Positions 48,530-59,790 of a stretch of DNA of 64,000 nt are shown in pieces. The translations under genes were made by a program, and so were the position numbers. The stretch comes from Gari tellinella (Eukaryota; Mollusca; Bivalvia; Cardiida; Psammobiidae), in NCBI GenBank assembly GCA_922989275.2, contig OV277858.1, positions 102,968,794-103,032,793 of the forward strand, given 5' to 3'. Below the pieces are notes generated by a model. The model ran no database searches, had not been told where the DNA came from, and was given only the letters and a program-made list of their open reading frames with translations. How positions within the stretch are numbered: position 1 is the stretch's first letter; every line of letters begins with the position of its first letter.

Positions 48530-48981
48530 GCCCTTCCTGTATTCTAGCAGATAGTAACTTAAAACAGGCTGAAAGTAAAGCAGCTACTTTAAGTTTCCGC
48601 TAGGATATAGAAACTTTCATTATGTGCATATTAATGACTGTATAAAGTGGAACTATTTTCTTCAGTGGGTGAATAAATTAAAGGCATAAAGAGGTGTATT
48701 TATGGAGTAATGGGTTAATAGAAGATTGAGTGTATTGTCAAGAAATTTGTTTGGCATAATGTTGTATCCTTTACCCTTTATCCCAGAACTTGATTCTAAT
48801 TTTGAAGATTCAAAGCAGGTTGAAAAGTAAAGCAGAATGCCTTCAGGAGCATTTTGCTTTACTTTCATATTGCTTTAAGCTACCAGCTGAAAAAATAAGT
48901 TTGAAATGCCTTCTGTGCTTTATGTTCAGGACTTCAGCAGTTGAATAAACAAAGGTGCATTTATGGGGTAATGGGTTAAGC
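48530..48981 (-). mobile_element. Two degenerate family-A copies
   Basis: The first ends GGAGTAATGGGTTAA at 48718; the second (about 48772-48981) ends GGGGTAATGGGTTAA. Confidence 0.65.
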
Positions 48982-49432
48982 TGTCATTTATCGTTTTAGA
49001 TCTCAATATTTATTGAGTGATTGCATAACAGATTTGACTGTGTTAGAATGAAATTGTCTAAGGTGTCATTATTTTCTGCATTTATTTCTTTGTCTCATTA
49101 ATCAGTTGATTAATTATTTCTTATGTCCTCAACTATGTTTTTCTGTGGCCACATTCTAGTGGATGCATGTGTATAATGTCATTTAAGTCATTTGAACATC
49201 CTGAAAGCTTAAGACATATTGCTTTGAACTGTTAGATGTTCAATATATTTATAATAAAATAACAGACCGAAAGAAGGAGGAGAATTAAAATGTCTAGAAC
49301 TTTCTAATGTCTCGATAAAACCCCTATGCTGTGACTACTCATAAAATTGTTTCACAGATTCTAATGAGTGTTCACAACATGATCGAGGTTGATAGAGATC
49401 AAAGGATAATCTCATTTTAACAATTTCAGACC

Positions 49433-49683
49433 TTAACCCTTTGAACCCTAGTCCCGCATATAGGCGTCCTTTTCAAACAGTATACATGTGAAAAGAGCAC
49501 TTGTCCTATGCAAAGAGTGAATACCCAGATCAGAGGGCTCCTTTCGGAGCCCTCTGATCTGGGTCTTCACTGTTTGTCATAATGCAAAACATTGACAAAA
49601 ACAACCCTTAAAAGTCAGAAATGGACTAGACTAAAATGGAAACTGGGATTGTCCATTTAAAGCTTTAGGGAGGAAAGAGTTAA
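49433..49683 (-). mobile_element. Family-C TTAA foldback MITE
   Basis: TTAACCCTTTGAACCCTAG starts it and GGGAGGAAAGAGTTAA ends it. Hairpin CAGAGGGCTCCTTTCGGAGC. Confidence 0.9.
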
Positions 49684-49694
49684 GACAAATATAC

Positions 49695-49880
49695 TCATCA
49701 TTAACAAACATTGTACCTGTGAAGGGTAAACTTGTCCTTAGCAAACAGTGTAGACCCTGATCAGATCTGATCAGGGTCTGCACTGTTTGTCATTTTGAAA
49801 TATATTGTTAACATCAACCCTAAAAAGTCAGCAATGGTCTAGACTTAATTGGAAATTGGCATTGTCCATTAAAAGTTTCA
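49695..49880 (-). mobile_element. Family-C' remnant
   Basis: GCAAACAGTGTAGACCCTGA with complement and GGCATTGTCCATTAAAAG-TTTCAGGG. Confidence 0.55.
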
Positions 49881-50002
49881 GGGATGGTGAGTAAATATTT
49901 GAATTACTCCTCTTATCTGGTATTATGTATAAGATGACAAAGGATGTTATTGTAAGAGATGTGAAAACTGCTTGACAAGAATGAGATGGAAGCATTACCA
50001 GA

Positions 50003-50244
50003 TTAACCCATCCCCCCATAAATATGCCTTTTTACACCTTTAAATTATTCCTCCACTGATGAATACAGTTCCAATTTAAACAGTCATGAACATGTATAGT
50101 TTCTATATACTAGCAGATGGTAGGTTAAAGCAGGCTGAAAGTAAAGCAGAATGCGCCTTAAGGCGCATTCTGCTTGACTTTCAACCTGCTTTAAGTGGTA
50201 ACTTGTCTTCAAAAATAGAAACAGGCTATGGGGTAAAAGGTTAA
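50003..50244 (+). mobile_element. Family-A TTAA foldback MITE
   Basis: TTAACCCATCCCCCCATAAA starts it and GGGGTAAAAGGTTAA ends it; core AATGCGCCTTAAGGCGCATT. Confidence 0.85.
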
Positions 50245-50251
50245 GTGTTTA

Positions 50252-50465
50252 TTAACCCCATTACTCCATAGGTGGGCATTTTGATGCTTTTAATTTATTC
50301 CTTCACTGAAGAAAATCGTTCCATTTTATACAGTCAGGAATATGTATCATAACTTCATAAGAAATGTTTACTATATTCTACCAGATGGTAGCTTAACACA
50401 CGCTAATAGTAAACCTGCTTTAAGTGGCCACCTGTCTTCACAACTAGAAACAGGCTATAGGTTAA
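50252..50465 (+). mobile_element. Family-A copy with partly lost hairpin
   Basis: TTAACCCCATTACTCCATAG starts it and AACAGGCTATAGGTTAA ends it. Confidence 0.75.
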
Positions 50466-50555
50466 GCAAATGAATGACTCAATGAATTTTAGTTTAAAGT
50501 CCATGTAATGTGACATGGATGTTCTAGCAAATGGTAGCGTAAAGCAGAATGCGCC

Positions 50556-50696
50556 TTAACCCATTAAATCATAAGCGATTAACAATTATCAGTGCTTATC
50601 TCAATGCATGCTAGTTGAATAAAGTGAGTCAAAATGAGTAAGTATGAGGCTATTGCGCAATGAGTCAAAATGAGTCAGTATGGCTTAATGGGTTAA
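50556..50696. mobile_element. Family-H TTAA element, 141 bp
   Basis: TTAACCCATTAAATCATAAG starts it and GTATGGCTTAATGGGTTAA ends it. It is inserted exactly at the TTAA in the centre of the family-A hairpin. Confidence 0.8.
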
Positions 50697-50725
50697 GGCT
50701 TATTCTGCTTTACTTCCAACCTGCT

Positions 50726-50975
50726 TTAACTCTTTGAACCCTAGTCCCGCATATAGGCGTCTTTTCAAACAGTGTACATGTGTATAGTACACTTGTCCTG
50801 TGCAAACAGTGAAGGCCCAGATCAGAGGGCTCCGAAAGGAGCCCTCTGATCAGGGTCTTCACTGTTTGTCAGTAATGCCAAAATTTACAAAAACAACTCT
50901 TAAAAGCCAGAAATGGACTAGACAAAAATCGAAACTGGAATTGTCCATTTAAAGTTTCAGGGAGGAAAGAGTTAA
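50726..50975 (-). mobile_element. Family-C TTAA MITE nested in family A
   Basis: TTAACTCTTTGAACCCTAG starts it and GGGAGGAAAGAGTTAA ends it. It is inserted at CCTGCTTTAA. Confidence 0.9.
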
Positions 50976-51257
50976 GGCTTATTCTGCTTTACTTCCAACC
51001 TGCTTTAAGTGGCTACCTGTCTTCAAAACTAGGAACAGTCCACGGGGTAATGGGTTAAGAATTCATTTAGTTAACTTCCATGTAATGTGACATTGATGTT
51101 GATGTTGTTTTATGTGAACAGTTGCATAAAGATCCAGTACCAGTATTTCTCAGTTTTCGATGGATTCCTTTCAAACCCTTTACTCCATGTGTACTCACAT
51201 ATGAAAAGTGTTGAATACAGGTGTCAGCTTAAAGCTTTCTGCTTTACTTTCATTTTG

Positions 51258-51589
51258 TTTCAACCCATTACTCTCTAAATACTCTATTTTACGCCTTTCA
51301 ATTTATTCCTCCACTGAAAAAGTAGTTTCACTTTACAGTTATCATAGCAGATGATAGCAGGCAATACTTTTAAAACCTGCTTTAGCCCTTAACCCCATAG
51401 CCTGTTTCTAGTATTGAAGATAAGTGACCACTTAAAACAGGTTGAAAGTAAAGCAGGGAACATTCAATCTGCTAGGATATAGAAACTATTTCTGCTGGTG
51501 CATATTCATGACTGTTTAAAAGGGAACTATTATCTCAAGTGCAGGAATATAGAGGTGTAAAAAGGCATATTTATGAGGTAATGGGTTAA
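51258..51589. mobile_element. Family-A fragments
   Basis: A plus-strand left part lies at about 51265-51345. A minus copy runs from TTAACCCCATAGCCTG (51389) to GAGGTAATGGGTTAA (51589) with a shortened core. Confidence 0.7.
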
Positions 51590-51786
51590 AAGGCGTATCT
51601 ATGGGTAATGTTGTATGACATTATTACCTGACCTTTGTATAGCATGTGATAAGTATTACATTATTTTGTAGTGTGTTATTTGGTGCAATCTTATGTGTTC
51701 TCATGCTCACAGCTGGGTTCTGACTGCAGCTTAGAGCTGCCATTCTGGATATAGTTTACCTAATGTAATTCCATGAAATATATGTA

Positions 51787-52234
51787 CAGTAAAACCTCTC
51801 TTTTACGACCACTAAATGACGGCTAATTGATTGTACAAAAGACAGGTGACAGCTTAAAGCAAGGTGATAGTAACAACAGAAAGCTCCTTCACTTTCTGTT
51901 TTACTGTCACCTTGCTTTAACTCTTTCCTCCCTGAAACTTTAAATGGAAAATTCCAGTTTCGATTTAAGTCTAGTCCATTTCTGGCTTTTAAGGGTTGTT
52001 TTTGTCCATTTTTGGCATTATGACAAACAGTGAAGACCCTGATCAGAGGGCTCCTTTCGGAGCCCTCTGATCTGGGTCTTCACTGTTTGCACAGGACAAG
52101 TGTACTATTCACATGTACACTGTTTGAAAAGGACGCCTATATGCGGGACTAGGGCACAAAGAGTTAAGCAGTCATCTGTCCTAAACACCCAATAATTAAC
52201 AACATTTAGTAGTCATAATAGAGAGCTTTTACTG
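51787..52234 (+). mobile_element. Family-F element with a family-C insertion
   Basis: CAGTAAAACCTCTCTTTTAC starts it and AGAGAGCTTTTACTG ends it. The F sequence is broken at CACCTTGCTTTAA and resumes TTAAGCAGTCATCTG. Confidence 0.85.
51917..52167 (+). mobile_element. Family-C TTAA MITE nested in family F
   Basis: TTAACTCTTTCCTCCCTG starts it and GGGCACAAAGAGTTAA ends it. TTAA is duplicated in the host element. Confidence 0.92.
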
Positions 52235-52371
52235 TATTTTAGTTTTGTTGGTTTTAGTGTTTTACATCCCTTTAACATTGAGGTTATATCTAGATGGGAC
52301 TTCTTTTTATTGTCTCATACGCAAGACAGGAGGATCCTTGGATCAAACCAGTGTCCTGTGTGTTTAGTAAA

Positions 52372-52787
52372 ACCTCTCTATTACGACCACTAAATTGTGT
52401 TGATTATTAGGTGTTTAACTCTTTCCTCCCTGAAACTTTAAATAGACAATTCCAGTTTCCATTTTAGTCTAGTCCATTTTAGACTTTTAAGGGTTGTTTT
52501 TGTCAATGTTAGGCATTATGACAAACAGTGAAGACCCTGATCAGAGGGCTCCTTTCGGAGCCCTCTGATCTGGGTCTTCACTGTTTGCATAGGAAATGTG
52601 TTCTATTCACATGTACACTGTTTGAAAACCACGCCTATATGCGGGACTAGGGTTCAAAGAGTTAAGAAAGGTTACTGCTTAAAGAAAGCTTTCTGTTTTA
52701 CTTTCACATTGCTTTAAGCTGTCATCTGTCTTTTAAACAATCAATTAACCTTCTTTGTAGTGGCCGTAATAAAGAGGATTTATTGTA
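52372..52787 (+). mobile_element. Second family-F element with a family-C insertion
   Basis: TAGTAAAACCTCTCTATTAC starts it and AAAGAGGATTTATTG ends it. It is broken at TAGGTGTTTAA and resumes at TTAAGAAAGGTTACTGC. Confidence 0.8.
52415..52675 (+). mobile_element. Family-C TTAA MITE nested in family F
   Basis: TTAACTCTTTCCTCCCTG starts it and GGGTTCAAAGAGTTAA ends it. Hairpin CAGAGGGCTCCTTTCGGAGC. Confidence 0.92.
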
Positions 52788-52804
52788 ATCTGATTAGGAC
52801 TGAT

Positions 52805-52875
52805 AGTATTGATTGATTGAGTTGGGTTTTACGGCACCGCGACACATAATATGGTCATATGGGGCTAATAGCGTT
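52805..52875 (-). repeat. SINE-tail-like fragment
   Basis: ATTGATTGAGTTGGGTTTTA-CGGCACCGC resembles the tail of V/Deu-type molluscan SINEs in reverse. A similar fragment lies at 53325-53385. Confidence 0.5.
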
Positions 52876-53097
52876 AGTATATTTCATGATTTTTTTTTTC
52901 ATGAATTTCGTTAGATGAGCAAATCTAAATACCGGTATTAGTTTTGTGTGCTTTTATTTCTTTTAGATGAAATTCTGTTGATTTTGTTGAATGTGTACAT
53001 GTATGTATGATATCAAGCAGATTTTATCACGCCTATGAGGTATGAACCCTTTCCTCTGTAGTACCGTAAGCACTTTGATACCTCTTTGGATGCACAA

Positions 53098-53268
53098 GGC
53101 TCCAGATAAGAGGGGGTAAACTGAACAAATCTTCTCACTCTTTTTAGCACCAAACGCCAAAGAGACAATTCTAATGAGTAGTGACACCATAGGGTTTAAT
53201 GCAGAATTTTTTTTTTTAAGTTTTTGAAATACATTTTCATGTACTCCCTTTATCTGGAGCTCTGGATG
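53098..53268 (+). mobile_element. Family-E element, internally deleted
   Basis: GGCTCCAGATAAGAGGGGG starts it and CTTTATCTGGAGC ends it. The left hairpin arm is missing (CCAAAGAGACAATTC remains). Confidence 0.7.
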
Positions 53269-53590
53269 CATATACCCTGTCGTGCTGAATTCAGTAAAAA
53301 TGATTCATATGATTGTATGGCTATATGATTGATTGACTGAGTTGGGTTTTACGGCACCACAACACATAAAAATGGTTATTATATATGAAGGCCACAGAGG
53401 AAAGGGTTAAGGCAATTAGATGATCTCATAAAGAGTATGTTTTAAGGAATTAACATTTCTTCAAGGGGAGAGAGACAATATATTGTCAAGCATAACTCTT
53501 TTGTTAGCTAATGAATTAATCTGTGTTATATTGTCAGGTTCCATGTCTTAGTACATGTCTGTGTTCAAATTCATATTGTGTCATTGTGCT

Positions 53591-54099
53591 TTAACCCATT
53601 ACCCCATAGAATGTTTCTAGTATTGAAGATAGGTGACCACTTAAAGCAGGTTGAAAGTAATGCAGAATCCGCCTTAAGGCGCGGCGCATTCTTCTTTACT
53701 TTCAGACTTCTTTAAGCTACCATATGCTAGGATATAGAAAATATTTGTGGCTATATAAATTTGAACTATTTTCTTCGGTGGAGGAATAAATTATAGTCGT
53801 AAAAAGTTGTACTTTTGGGGTAATTGGTTACAACTATTGTTCGACAGTCATTTTAGGATAAAGCCCGTTAACTCATTACTCCATAGCCTGTTTCTAGCAT
53901 TGAAGACAGGTGACCACTTAAAGCATTTTGAAAGTAAAGCACATTCTGCTTTACTTTCAGCCTGCTTTAAGCTTTAATCTGCTAGGATAAAGAAAAAATA
54001 TATTTTGCAACATACTCATAACTATAAAATGAAACTAATTTCTATAGTGGAGGAATGAATTAAATGTGTAAAAAGGTGTATTTATGGGGTAATGGGTTA
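53591..54099 (-). mobile_element. Two family-A copies in a row
   Basis: 53591-53830 (TTAACCCATTACCCCATAG to GGGGTAATTGGTTA) and 53878-54099 (TTAACTCATTACTCCATAG to GGGGTAATGGGTTA). Confidence 0.8.
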
Positions 54100-54318
54100 C
54101 AGGAGTATTGGAGCAATTACATCTTATTTAAATGACTGTAGACTGTAGGTTTGAGTGGTTTATGTTTTTGTATGTTGTTGTGCTTGTTGACATGTCTGTG
54201 ATTGTCTCGGTTAGGTGTGTCATTTTACATCTAGTCTTAGTACAGTGCTCCCACGCTGTTCGCATAATCTTAAAATGATTTTGAAATCTTACTATGTGCT
54301 AGTATTTACCAGGAAGAC

Positions 54319-54781
54319 TTAACCCTTTACTTCATAGCCCGTTTAGTTTGTTAGGGTCGTTTAGATTTTTCATGTGGGGAAGCCTTCCAGCTGGCTTGCG
54401 GAAGGTCGGTGGTTCTACCCAGTTGCCGATTTGTGCCTGAAACAGTGCATAAAGGGCTTCTGGGGTCTTCCTCCACCTGTAATTAGCTGGATGTCGTGAT
54501 ATGACTGAAATACTGTTAAAAGCGATGTAAAATCATAACAAATCAAATCAAATCAAATCATAGCCTGTATCAAAGATAGGTGACCACTTAAAGCAGGTTG
54601 AAAGTAAAGCAGAATGCACCTTTAGCCTGCTTTAAGCTGCCATCTACTAGTATACATGTACATGTATATAACCCATTTCTTATCGTATATATTCATAACT
54701 GTATAAATTGAATTATTATTTTCTTCAGTTGTGGAATAAACTAAAGGCAATAAAATGTGTATCTATGGAGTAAAGGGTTAA
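54319..54781 (-). mobile_element. Family-A2 copy split by a SINE
   Basis: TTAACCCTTTACTTCATAGC at the left and CATAGCCTGTATC from about 54559 to GGAGTAAAGGGTTAA at the right. CATAGCC is found on both sides of the SINE. Confidence 0.75.
54341..54558 (+). mobile_element. V/Deu-type SINE
   Basis: It contains CTTCCAGCTGGCTTGCGGAA, GGTCGGTGGTTCTACCC, CTTCTGGGGTCTTCCTCCAC and a (AAATC)n tail. These blocks match my memory of the conserved central domain of bivalve SINEs. A 5' tRNA head is not clear, so it is probably 5'-truncated. A database comparison would settle the family. Confidence 0.75.
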
Positions 54782-54877
54782 GCTATTGGGAGAGACACAT
54801 GTCTGGAATTCTGGTGCAGCTATTTGTGAGTTGTGTTATATTGTTTACATCCCAATACTCCGGTACAACTAGGAGAA

Positions 54878-55245
54878 AGGGACAGAGGCCATAGTTTGTA
54901 GGGGAAGGTGGCCATAGTTTGTAGGGGAAGGGACAGAGTCCATAGTTTGTAGAGGAAGGGACAGAGGTCATAGTTTGTAGAGGAAGGGACAGAGGCCATA
55001 GTTTGTAGAGGAAGGGACAAAGGTCATAGTTTGTAGAGGAAGGGACAGAGGTCATAGTTTGTAGAGGAAGGGACAGAGGCCATAGTTTGTAGAGGAAGGG
55101 ACAGAGTCCATAGTTTGTAGAGGAAGGGACAGAGGCCATAGTTTGTAGAGGAATGGACAGAGTCCATAGTTTGTAGAGGAAGGGACAGTCCCATAGTTTG
55201 TAGGGGAAGGGACAGAGGCCATAGTTTGTAGAGGAAGGTAATAGA
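54878..55245 (+). repeat. 28-bp minisatellite
   Basis: About 13 units of GAGGAAGGGACAGAGGCC and ATAGTTTGTA. Three units are 84 bp, which gives long minus-strand open frames that are not genes. Confidence 0.92.
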
Positions 55246-55266
55246 AGAGTGCTAGTAGGAGGGATA

Positions 55267-55832
55267 TTAACCCATTACCCCATACATATGCCTTTTAACA
55301 CCTCTTTATATAGTCTTCCACTGAAGCAAATAGTTCCAATTTATACATACATGAATATGTTGCATAAGAAATAGTATCTATATTCTAGCAGGTAATAGCT
55401 TAAAGTAGGCTGGAAGTAAAGCAGAGTGTGCCTTAAGGCACATTCTGCTTTACTTTCAACCTGCTTTAAGAAGTCACCTATTTTCAAAACTAGAAACAGG
55501 CTATGGGGTAAAGGGTTATAATGGTTATTAGGACCTTAAAATATGAGTTAGAGCAGGAACATTACGGCTTGGGGTTGGACTTAACCTATTATCTTATAGC
55601 CTCTTTCTAGTATTGAAGATAAGTGACCACTTAAAGCATGTTGAAAGTGAAGCAGAATGCACCTTAAGGCACATTCTGCTTTATTTTCAGCCTCCTTAAA
55701 GCAACAATATATCAGAATATAGAACATATTTCTGATAGAACATACTCATGACTGTATAAAGTGGAACTATTTTCTTCAGTGGAAGAAGAAATGAAAGGGG
55801 GGAAAAGGAGTATTTATGGGGTAATGGGTTAA
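55267..55832. mobile_element. Two family-A copies (plus then minus)
   Basis: 55267-55518 (TTAACCCATTACCCCATAC, core GTGCCTTAAGGCAC, end GGGGTAAAGGGTTA) and 55581-55832 (TTAACCTATTATCTTATAG to GGGGTAATGGGTTAA). Confidence 0.82.
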
Positions 55833-55867
55833 CTTGAATGAGGAGAAAGATTAGAGTGATGGAAGAT

Positions 55868-56113
55868 CAGGGACCCGTTTCATAAAACTTCGTACGACAA
55901 AAACGGTCATAAGTCAAAACTTTAAAATACATTTAATTTCTGATTTCTCAATCTAATCCTGTCTTGTGACATCTCTTTGAAAATTGTCTTGGAAAGACGA
56001 TTCCAAAGAGATGTCACAAGACAGGATTAGATGGAGAAATAAATAATGATTGAGACTTTTATAATATGACTTATGACAACATTTGTCATACATAGTTTTA
56101 GGAAACTGGGCCA
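55868..56113 (+). mobile_element. Family-I foldback element
   Basis: GGGACCCGTTTCATAAAACT starts it; the complement CATAGTTTTAGGAAACTGGG ends it. The long inner arms TCTAATCCTGTCTTGTGACA are perfect. Confidence 0.8.
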
Positions 56114-56230
56114 GAGGTTATAAAGCTTTTGAGTTGAGTCTGAAGTCCTTCTCAAGCTTTTGATTGGTCAGATTTGAGCCTAGGCTCAAATCTGACCGAT
56201 CAAATACTTGAGAACACACTAACAGCTGAC
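56106..56230 (+). repeat. Family-J inverted repeat
   Basis: GAGGTTATAAAGCTTTTGAG, then GATTGGTCAGATTTGAGCC with its complement GGCTCAAATCTGACCGATC immediately after. Confidence 0.6.
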
Positions 56231-56257
56231 TTTGCAGTTTACATCAATTGTTGAGAG

Positions 56258-57742
56258 GGTTAATGAACTCCTACACCCCTGAAACTTTTATTGCATAATA
56301 CCAATTTCAATATAAGTCTTGTCCATTTTTAGCTCACATGAGCTAGCTCAGGGTGAGCTATTGCAATCCTTGAATGTCCGTCGTTCGTCGTCAACAATTT
56401 TAGTGTTTATTCTCTAAAGGCCACAATTTTAATCCAAACTTTCTGTAACTTGCTCAGATTGTATATTACCATAAGAGTTCAGATGAGTTCGATTATGGTT
56501 GAAATCTGACTAATAGGTCAAGAGTTATCTACCTTTGAATTGCTGAAAATGCTATATTTAACAATGTTTACACTCTAGAGGCCACAATTTTAATCCAAAC
56601 TTTCTGTAACTTGCTTAGATTGTATATTACCATAAGAGTTCGGATGAGTTTGATTATGCTTGAAATCTGATTAATAGGTCAAGAGTTATCTACCTTTGAA
56701 TCGCTGAAAATGCTATATTTAACAATGTTTACACTCTAGAGGCCACAATTTTTATTCAATCTTTCTAAAACTTTCTCAGATTGTATATTATCATAAGAGT
56801 TCAAATGAGTTTGATTATGATTGAAATCCGACTAATAGGTCGAGAGTTATCTACCTTTGAATTGCTGAAAATGCCTTATTTAACATTGTTTACCCTCTAG
56901 AGGCCACAATTTTTATACAATCTTTCTCAAACTTGCTCAGATTGTATATGACCACAAGAGTTCAAATGAGTTTGATTATAGTTATAATCAGAAGCATAGG
57001 TCAAGAGTTATTTACCTTTGAATTGCTGAAAATGCCATATTTAACAGTGTTTATACTCTAGCCACCACAATTTTTATCCACGCTTTTTCAAACTTGCTCA
57101 GATTGTATATTACCATAAGAGTTGCAATAAGTGTGGTTATAGTTGAAATCAAACTAAAAGGTCAAGAGTTATCTGCCCTTGAATAGCTGAAAATGCCATA
57201 TCTAACAGGGTTTACACTCTTGCAACTACAGTTTTCAATGGATTTTGATTATACTTGCACACAAAGTATACAGCTCTAAGTTCTCAAAGGAGTGCAATTA
57301 TTGTTGAAATCTAATCATTGTGGCAATAGTTATCTGCCCTTGATATACTCTGAAATGCTAGAAAAGGCTTCATTTCAGTATTGTTTAGGTTCTAGATATC
57401 TGCCCTTGATATACTTTACTATACTAGAATTATGAGGTTGTATTCCAAAATTGTTTACATGCTATACTACAAATTTGAATGGATTTAGATTAAAACGAGT
57501 GAAACAGAAAGGTAAAGCCATCAGGCTTCAGTACAAGAGGTGAGCGATATCAGGGCCTTCAGGCCCTCTTGTTGACTATTTAGGGTGGATTTTAACAGAG
57601 TTTTACAAAATCGCAAACAGTGTAGCCCCTGATCAGATACCTCTGATCAGGGTCTGTACTTTTTGCATAGGACACTTGTACTCTTAATAGGTATATGATT
57701 TGTTAATGACGAGTATATCGTCGCTAGGGTTCAGTGTGCTAA
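56258..57742 (+). mobile_element. Family-C' element split by a family-G element
   Basis: Left part GTTAATGAACTCCTACACC to AAGTCTTGTCCATT; right part from GACTATTTAGGGTGG to GGTTCAGTGTGCTAA, with hairpin blocks CAAACAGTGTAG. The uninterrupted form is seen at 7807-8053. Confidence 0.65.
56331..57571 (+). repeat. Family-G element with ~155-bp tandem array
   Basis: AGCTCACATGAGCTAGCTCA starts it; five units marked by TACACTCTAGAGGCCACAAT follow; GTGAGCGATATCAGGGCC and CCCTCTTG end it. Confidence 0.85.
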
Positions 57743-57825
57743 TATAATGTCCAAGAAATAATCAAAATTATGACAAACAGTGCAGACCCTTAATAGGTCC
57801 ACTTTACGAATGATGTATATAGAGG

Positions 57826-57975
57826 ATCTTACATGAGTGCTCATTATTTATCATTTCTAATAAACGAGTTGACTAAAATAATATGAAGTGAGCCTTGGCG
57901 AGCGTCATATTAATTTTAGTCAACGAGTTTATGAAACATGATAAGTAATGAGCACGAATGTGAGATTCTGTTTAT
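57826..57975. repeat. Foldback repeat
   Basis: GTGCTCATTATTTATCAT and ATGATAAGTAATGAGCAC are inverted ends; ACGAGTTGACTAAAATAATA and complement are the inner arms. Confidence 0.7.
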
Positions 57976-58330
57976 CGCATACCGGTAACAATTATAAACA
58001 CCTATTAAATCAATCAAATCTGTAGTTTGTAGCCTTTCTGCTATATAGGTTTTCCTCCAAAACCTGAAGTTGTTTACGGAAACATCATCCTAAATGACGT
58101 CATTTGGTAGCCCGTTACATGCAACACTTGTGGACAAAAAAGTTTGACCGGAGCGCAAAAAACATAATTCCACTAGTTGATTACCATATTTATGTAATGG
58201 CTTTATTCCAAGGGTAAAGAGAAGAGTATGTTTAGTTATATGAACAAGATAAATAAATCCTGAACAATAGACGTTTCAACTAGAGGAGTTAGATTTGAGG
58301 TGGGGTTGATAATATTGGGGTGCTAGTTGT
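57976..58330. other. Unassigned stretch
   Basis: No gene or clear repeat seen. Confidence 0.3.
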
Positions 58331-58344
58331 AAAAGAGAGGAAGG

Positions 58345-58710
58345 GTTAACTTTTTGCATTCTGGGTAATATTTTCGTCTGCAACAGTTATCGACTGCTAT
58401 TGTTCTGAAAAATAGGAATTTTCAAAACGGAGAGTGTTAAAGAGTTTGCACAGATAATCACGTTTCTTCTGCTAGCATACAAAGAGTAAATATAAAATGA
58501 GCAATTTTGGGACTTGATGCCAAGATCTGAATCCAAATTGTTTGTTACTTAGATTATATTGCTGGGTATATTTAGGAAATTTAGTTAACTGATTGTCTCG
58601 TTTCCTCTGCTAAAGTTAATATAACATGAGCAATTTTGGGACTTGCTGCCAAGACCTGAATCCAAATAGTTTGTTACTTAGATGATATTGCTGGGTATAT
58701 TTAGGAAATT
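58345..58710. mobile_element. Family-D remnant and a short direct repeat
   Basis: TAACTTTTTGCATTCTGGG to GCATACAAAGAGTAA is D-like without the hairpin. ATGAGCAATTTTGGGACTTG with 'GCTGGGTATATTTAGGAAA' occurs twice, about 130 bp apart. Confidence 0.5.
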
Positions 58711-58713
58711 TAG

Positions 58714-58965
58714 TTAACCCATTACTTCATAGCCTTTTTTAAGTTTGGAAGACAAGTGGACACTTACAGCAGGTTGAAAAAAAAGCAGAATGTGCCTTGA
58801 GGCACATTCTGCTTTACTTTCAGCCTGCTTTAAGTTACCATCTACTAGAATATAGAAAATAGTTCTTATGGTATATATTCATGGCTATATAAAGTTGAAC
58901 TATTTTCTTCAGAGGAGAAATAAATTAAAGGCGTAAAAAGGCGTATTTATGGGGTAATGGGTTAA
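58714..58965 (-). mobile_element. Family-A TTAA foldback MITE
   Basis: TTAACCCATTACTTCATAGC starts it and GGGGTAATGGGTTAA ends it; core GTGCCTTGAGGCAC. Confidence 0.85.
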
Positions 58966-59154
58966 CTGACAGTTTGGAATTTTTTTGTCAATTTTAATCT
59001 ATAATAACCAATGCTAAATTGGCCTCGTCTGTTTACTGGATTACCTTAAAATATTCAAAATTACAACAAACAGTTGACAGCCCCTGGTAGTGCGATTCCT
59101 TCAGCAGCCGTGTGATCTGGGTGGCGAACTAAGGATGTTAGTTTTATGTCTTGC

Positions 59155-59599
59155 AGCAATGTAGGAGCCTTTTTATACAAGTTCCATTTTATACAGTCAT
59201 AAAAATTTATCATAAGAAATATTTTCTATAATCTAGCATATAGTAGCTAAAAGTAAAGCAGAATGTGCCTTAAGGTGCATTCTGCTTTAGTTTCAACCTG
59301 CTTTAACCCTTTACCTGATAGCATTGTTTCTAGTATTGAAGATATGTGACTACTTAAAGCAGGTTGAAAGTAAAGCAGAATGCGCCCTAAGGCGCATTCT
59401 GCTTTACTTTCAGCCTGCTTTAAGCTATTAACTGCTAGAATAAGGAAAGTATGACACATATTCATTACGGTATAATTTGGAACTATTTTCTTCAGCGGAT
59501 GAATAAAATGAATGTGCTAAAAGTCGCTTCTATAAGGGAAAGGGTTAAGTTGTCACCTAACTTCAAAACTTAGAAACGGACTATGGAGTAAAGGATTAA
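59155..59599 (+). mobile_element. Family-A copy split by an A2 copy
   Basis: Left part up to CAACCTGCTTTAA (59306); right part from TTAAGTTGTCACC (59545) to GGAGTAAAGGATTAA. Confidence 0.75.
59303..59548 (-). mobile_element. Family-A2 MITE nested in family A
   Basis: TTAACCCTTTACCTGATAGC starts it and GGGAAAGGGTTAA ends it. It is inserted at CTGCTTTAAG with TTAA duplicated. Confidence 0.9.
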
Positions 59600-59649
59600 C
59601 CACTTTTTGCCTGGTGTGGCTGCTGAAAGATTCCATTATAGAATGATAT

Positions 59650-59790
59650 ACAGTCGAACTTCGATATCCCAAACTCGCTTAACTCGAACTATCAGATATT
59701 TCGACACATGTGCTGCTTTAATTCATGCTCGTTTTAACTTTGAAATACTGGTATGTTCGATTTAAGCGAGTTCCATCATATCAGGGTCTA
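59650..59790 (+). repeat. Pogo/Tigger-like terminal fragment
   Basis: ACAGTCGAACTTCGATATCC, then ACTCGCTTAACTCGAACTAT, then GTTCGATTTAAGCGAGTTCC. These blocks resemble pogo/Tigger-type ends from memory; there is no coding part. Confidence 0.4.

Larger units (their letters stand above)
47737..49258 (+). other. DCP1: Probable DCP1 3' UTR region with candidate poly(A) signal
   Basis: No coding sequence follows the DCP1 stop. The stretch holds two family-E copies inside a tandem duplication (47825-48310) and truncated family-A copies. The first AATAAA outside a recognisable repeat is at 49253-49258. Where the mRNA really ends cannot be decided from sequence. Confidence 0.4.
50516..51058 (+). mobile_element. 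Truncated family-A copy carrying two nested insertions
   Basis: Pieces: up to GCGCCTTAA (50559), then TTAAGGCTTATTCTGC from 50693, then TTAAGGCTTATTCTGC again from 50972 to GGGGTAATGGGTTAA (51058). The block TTAAGGCTTATTCTGCTTTA is present before and after the second insert. Confidence 0.75.

Noticed and set aside
54783..55139. 118-codon minus-strand frame rich in SVPSSTNYG repeats
   Set aside because: It is generated by the 28-bp minisatellite; three units equal 28 codons.
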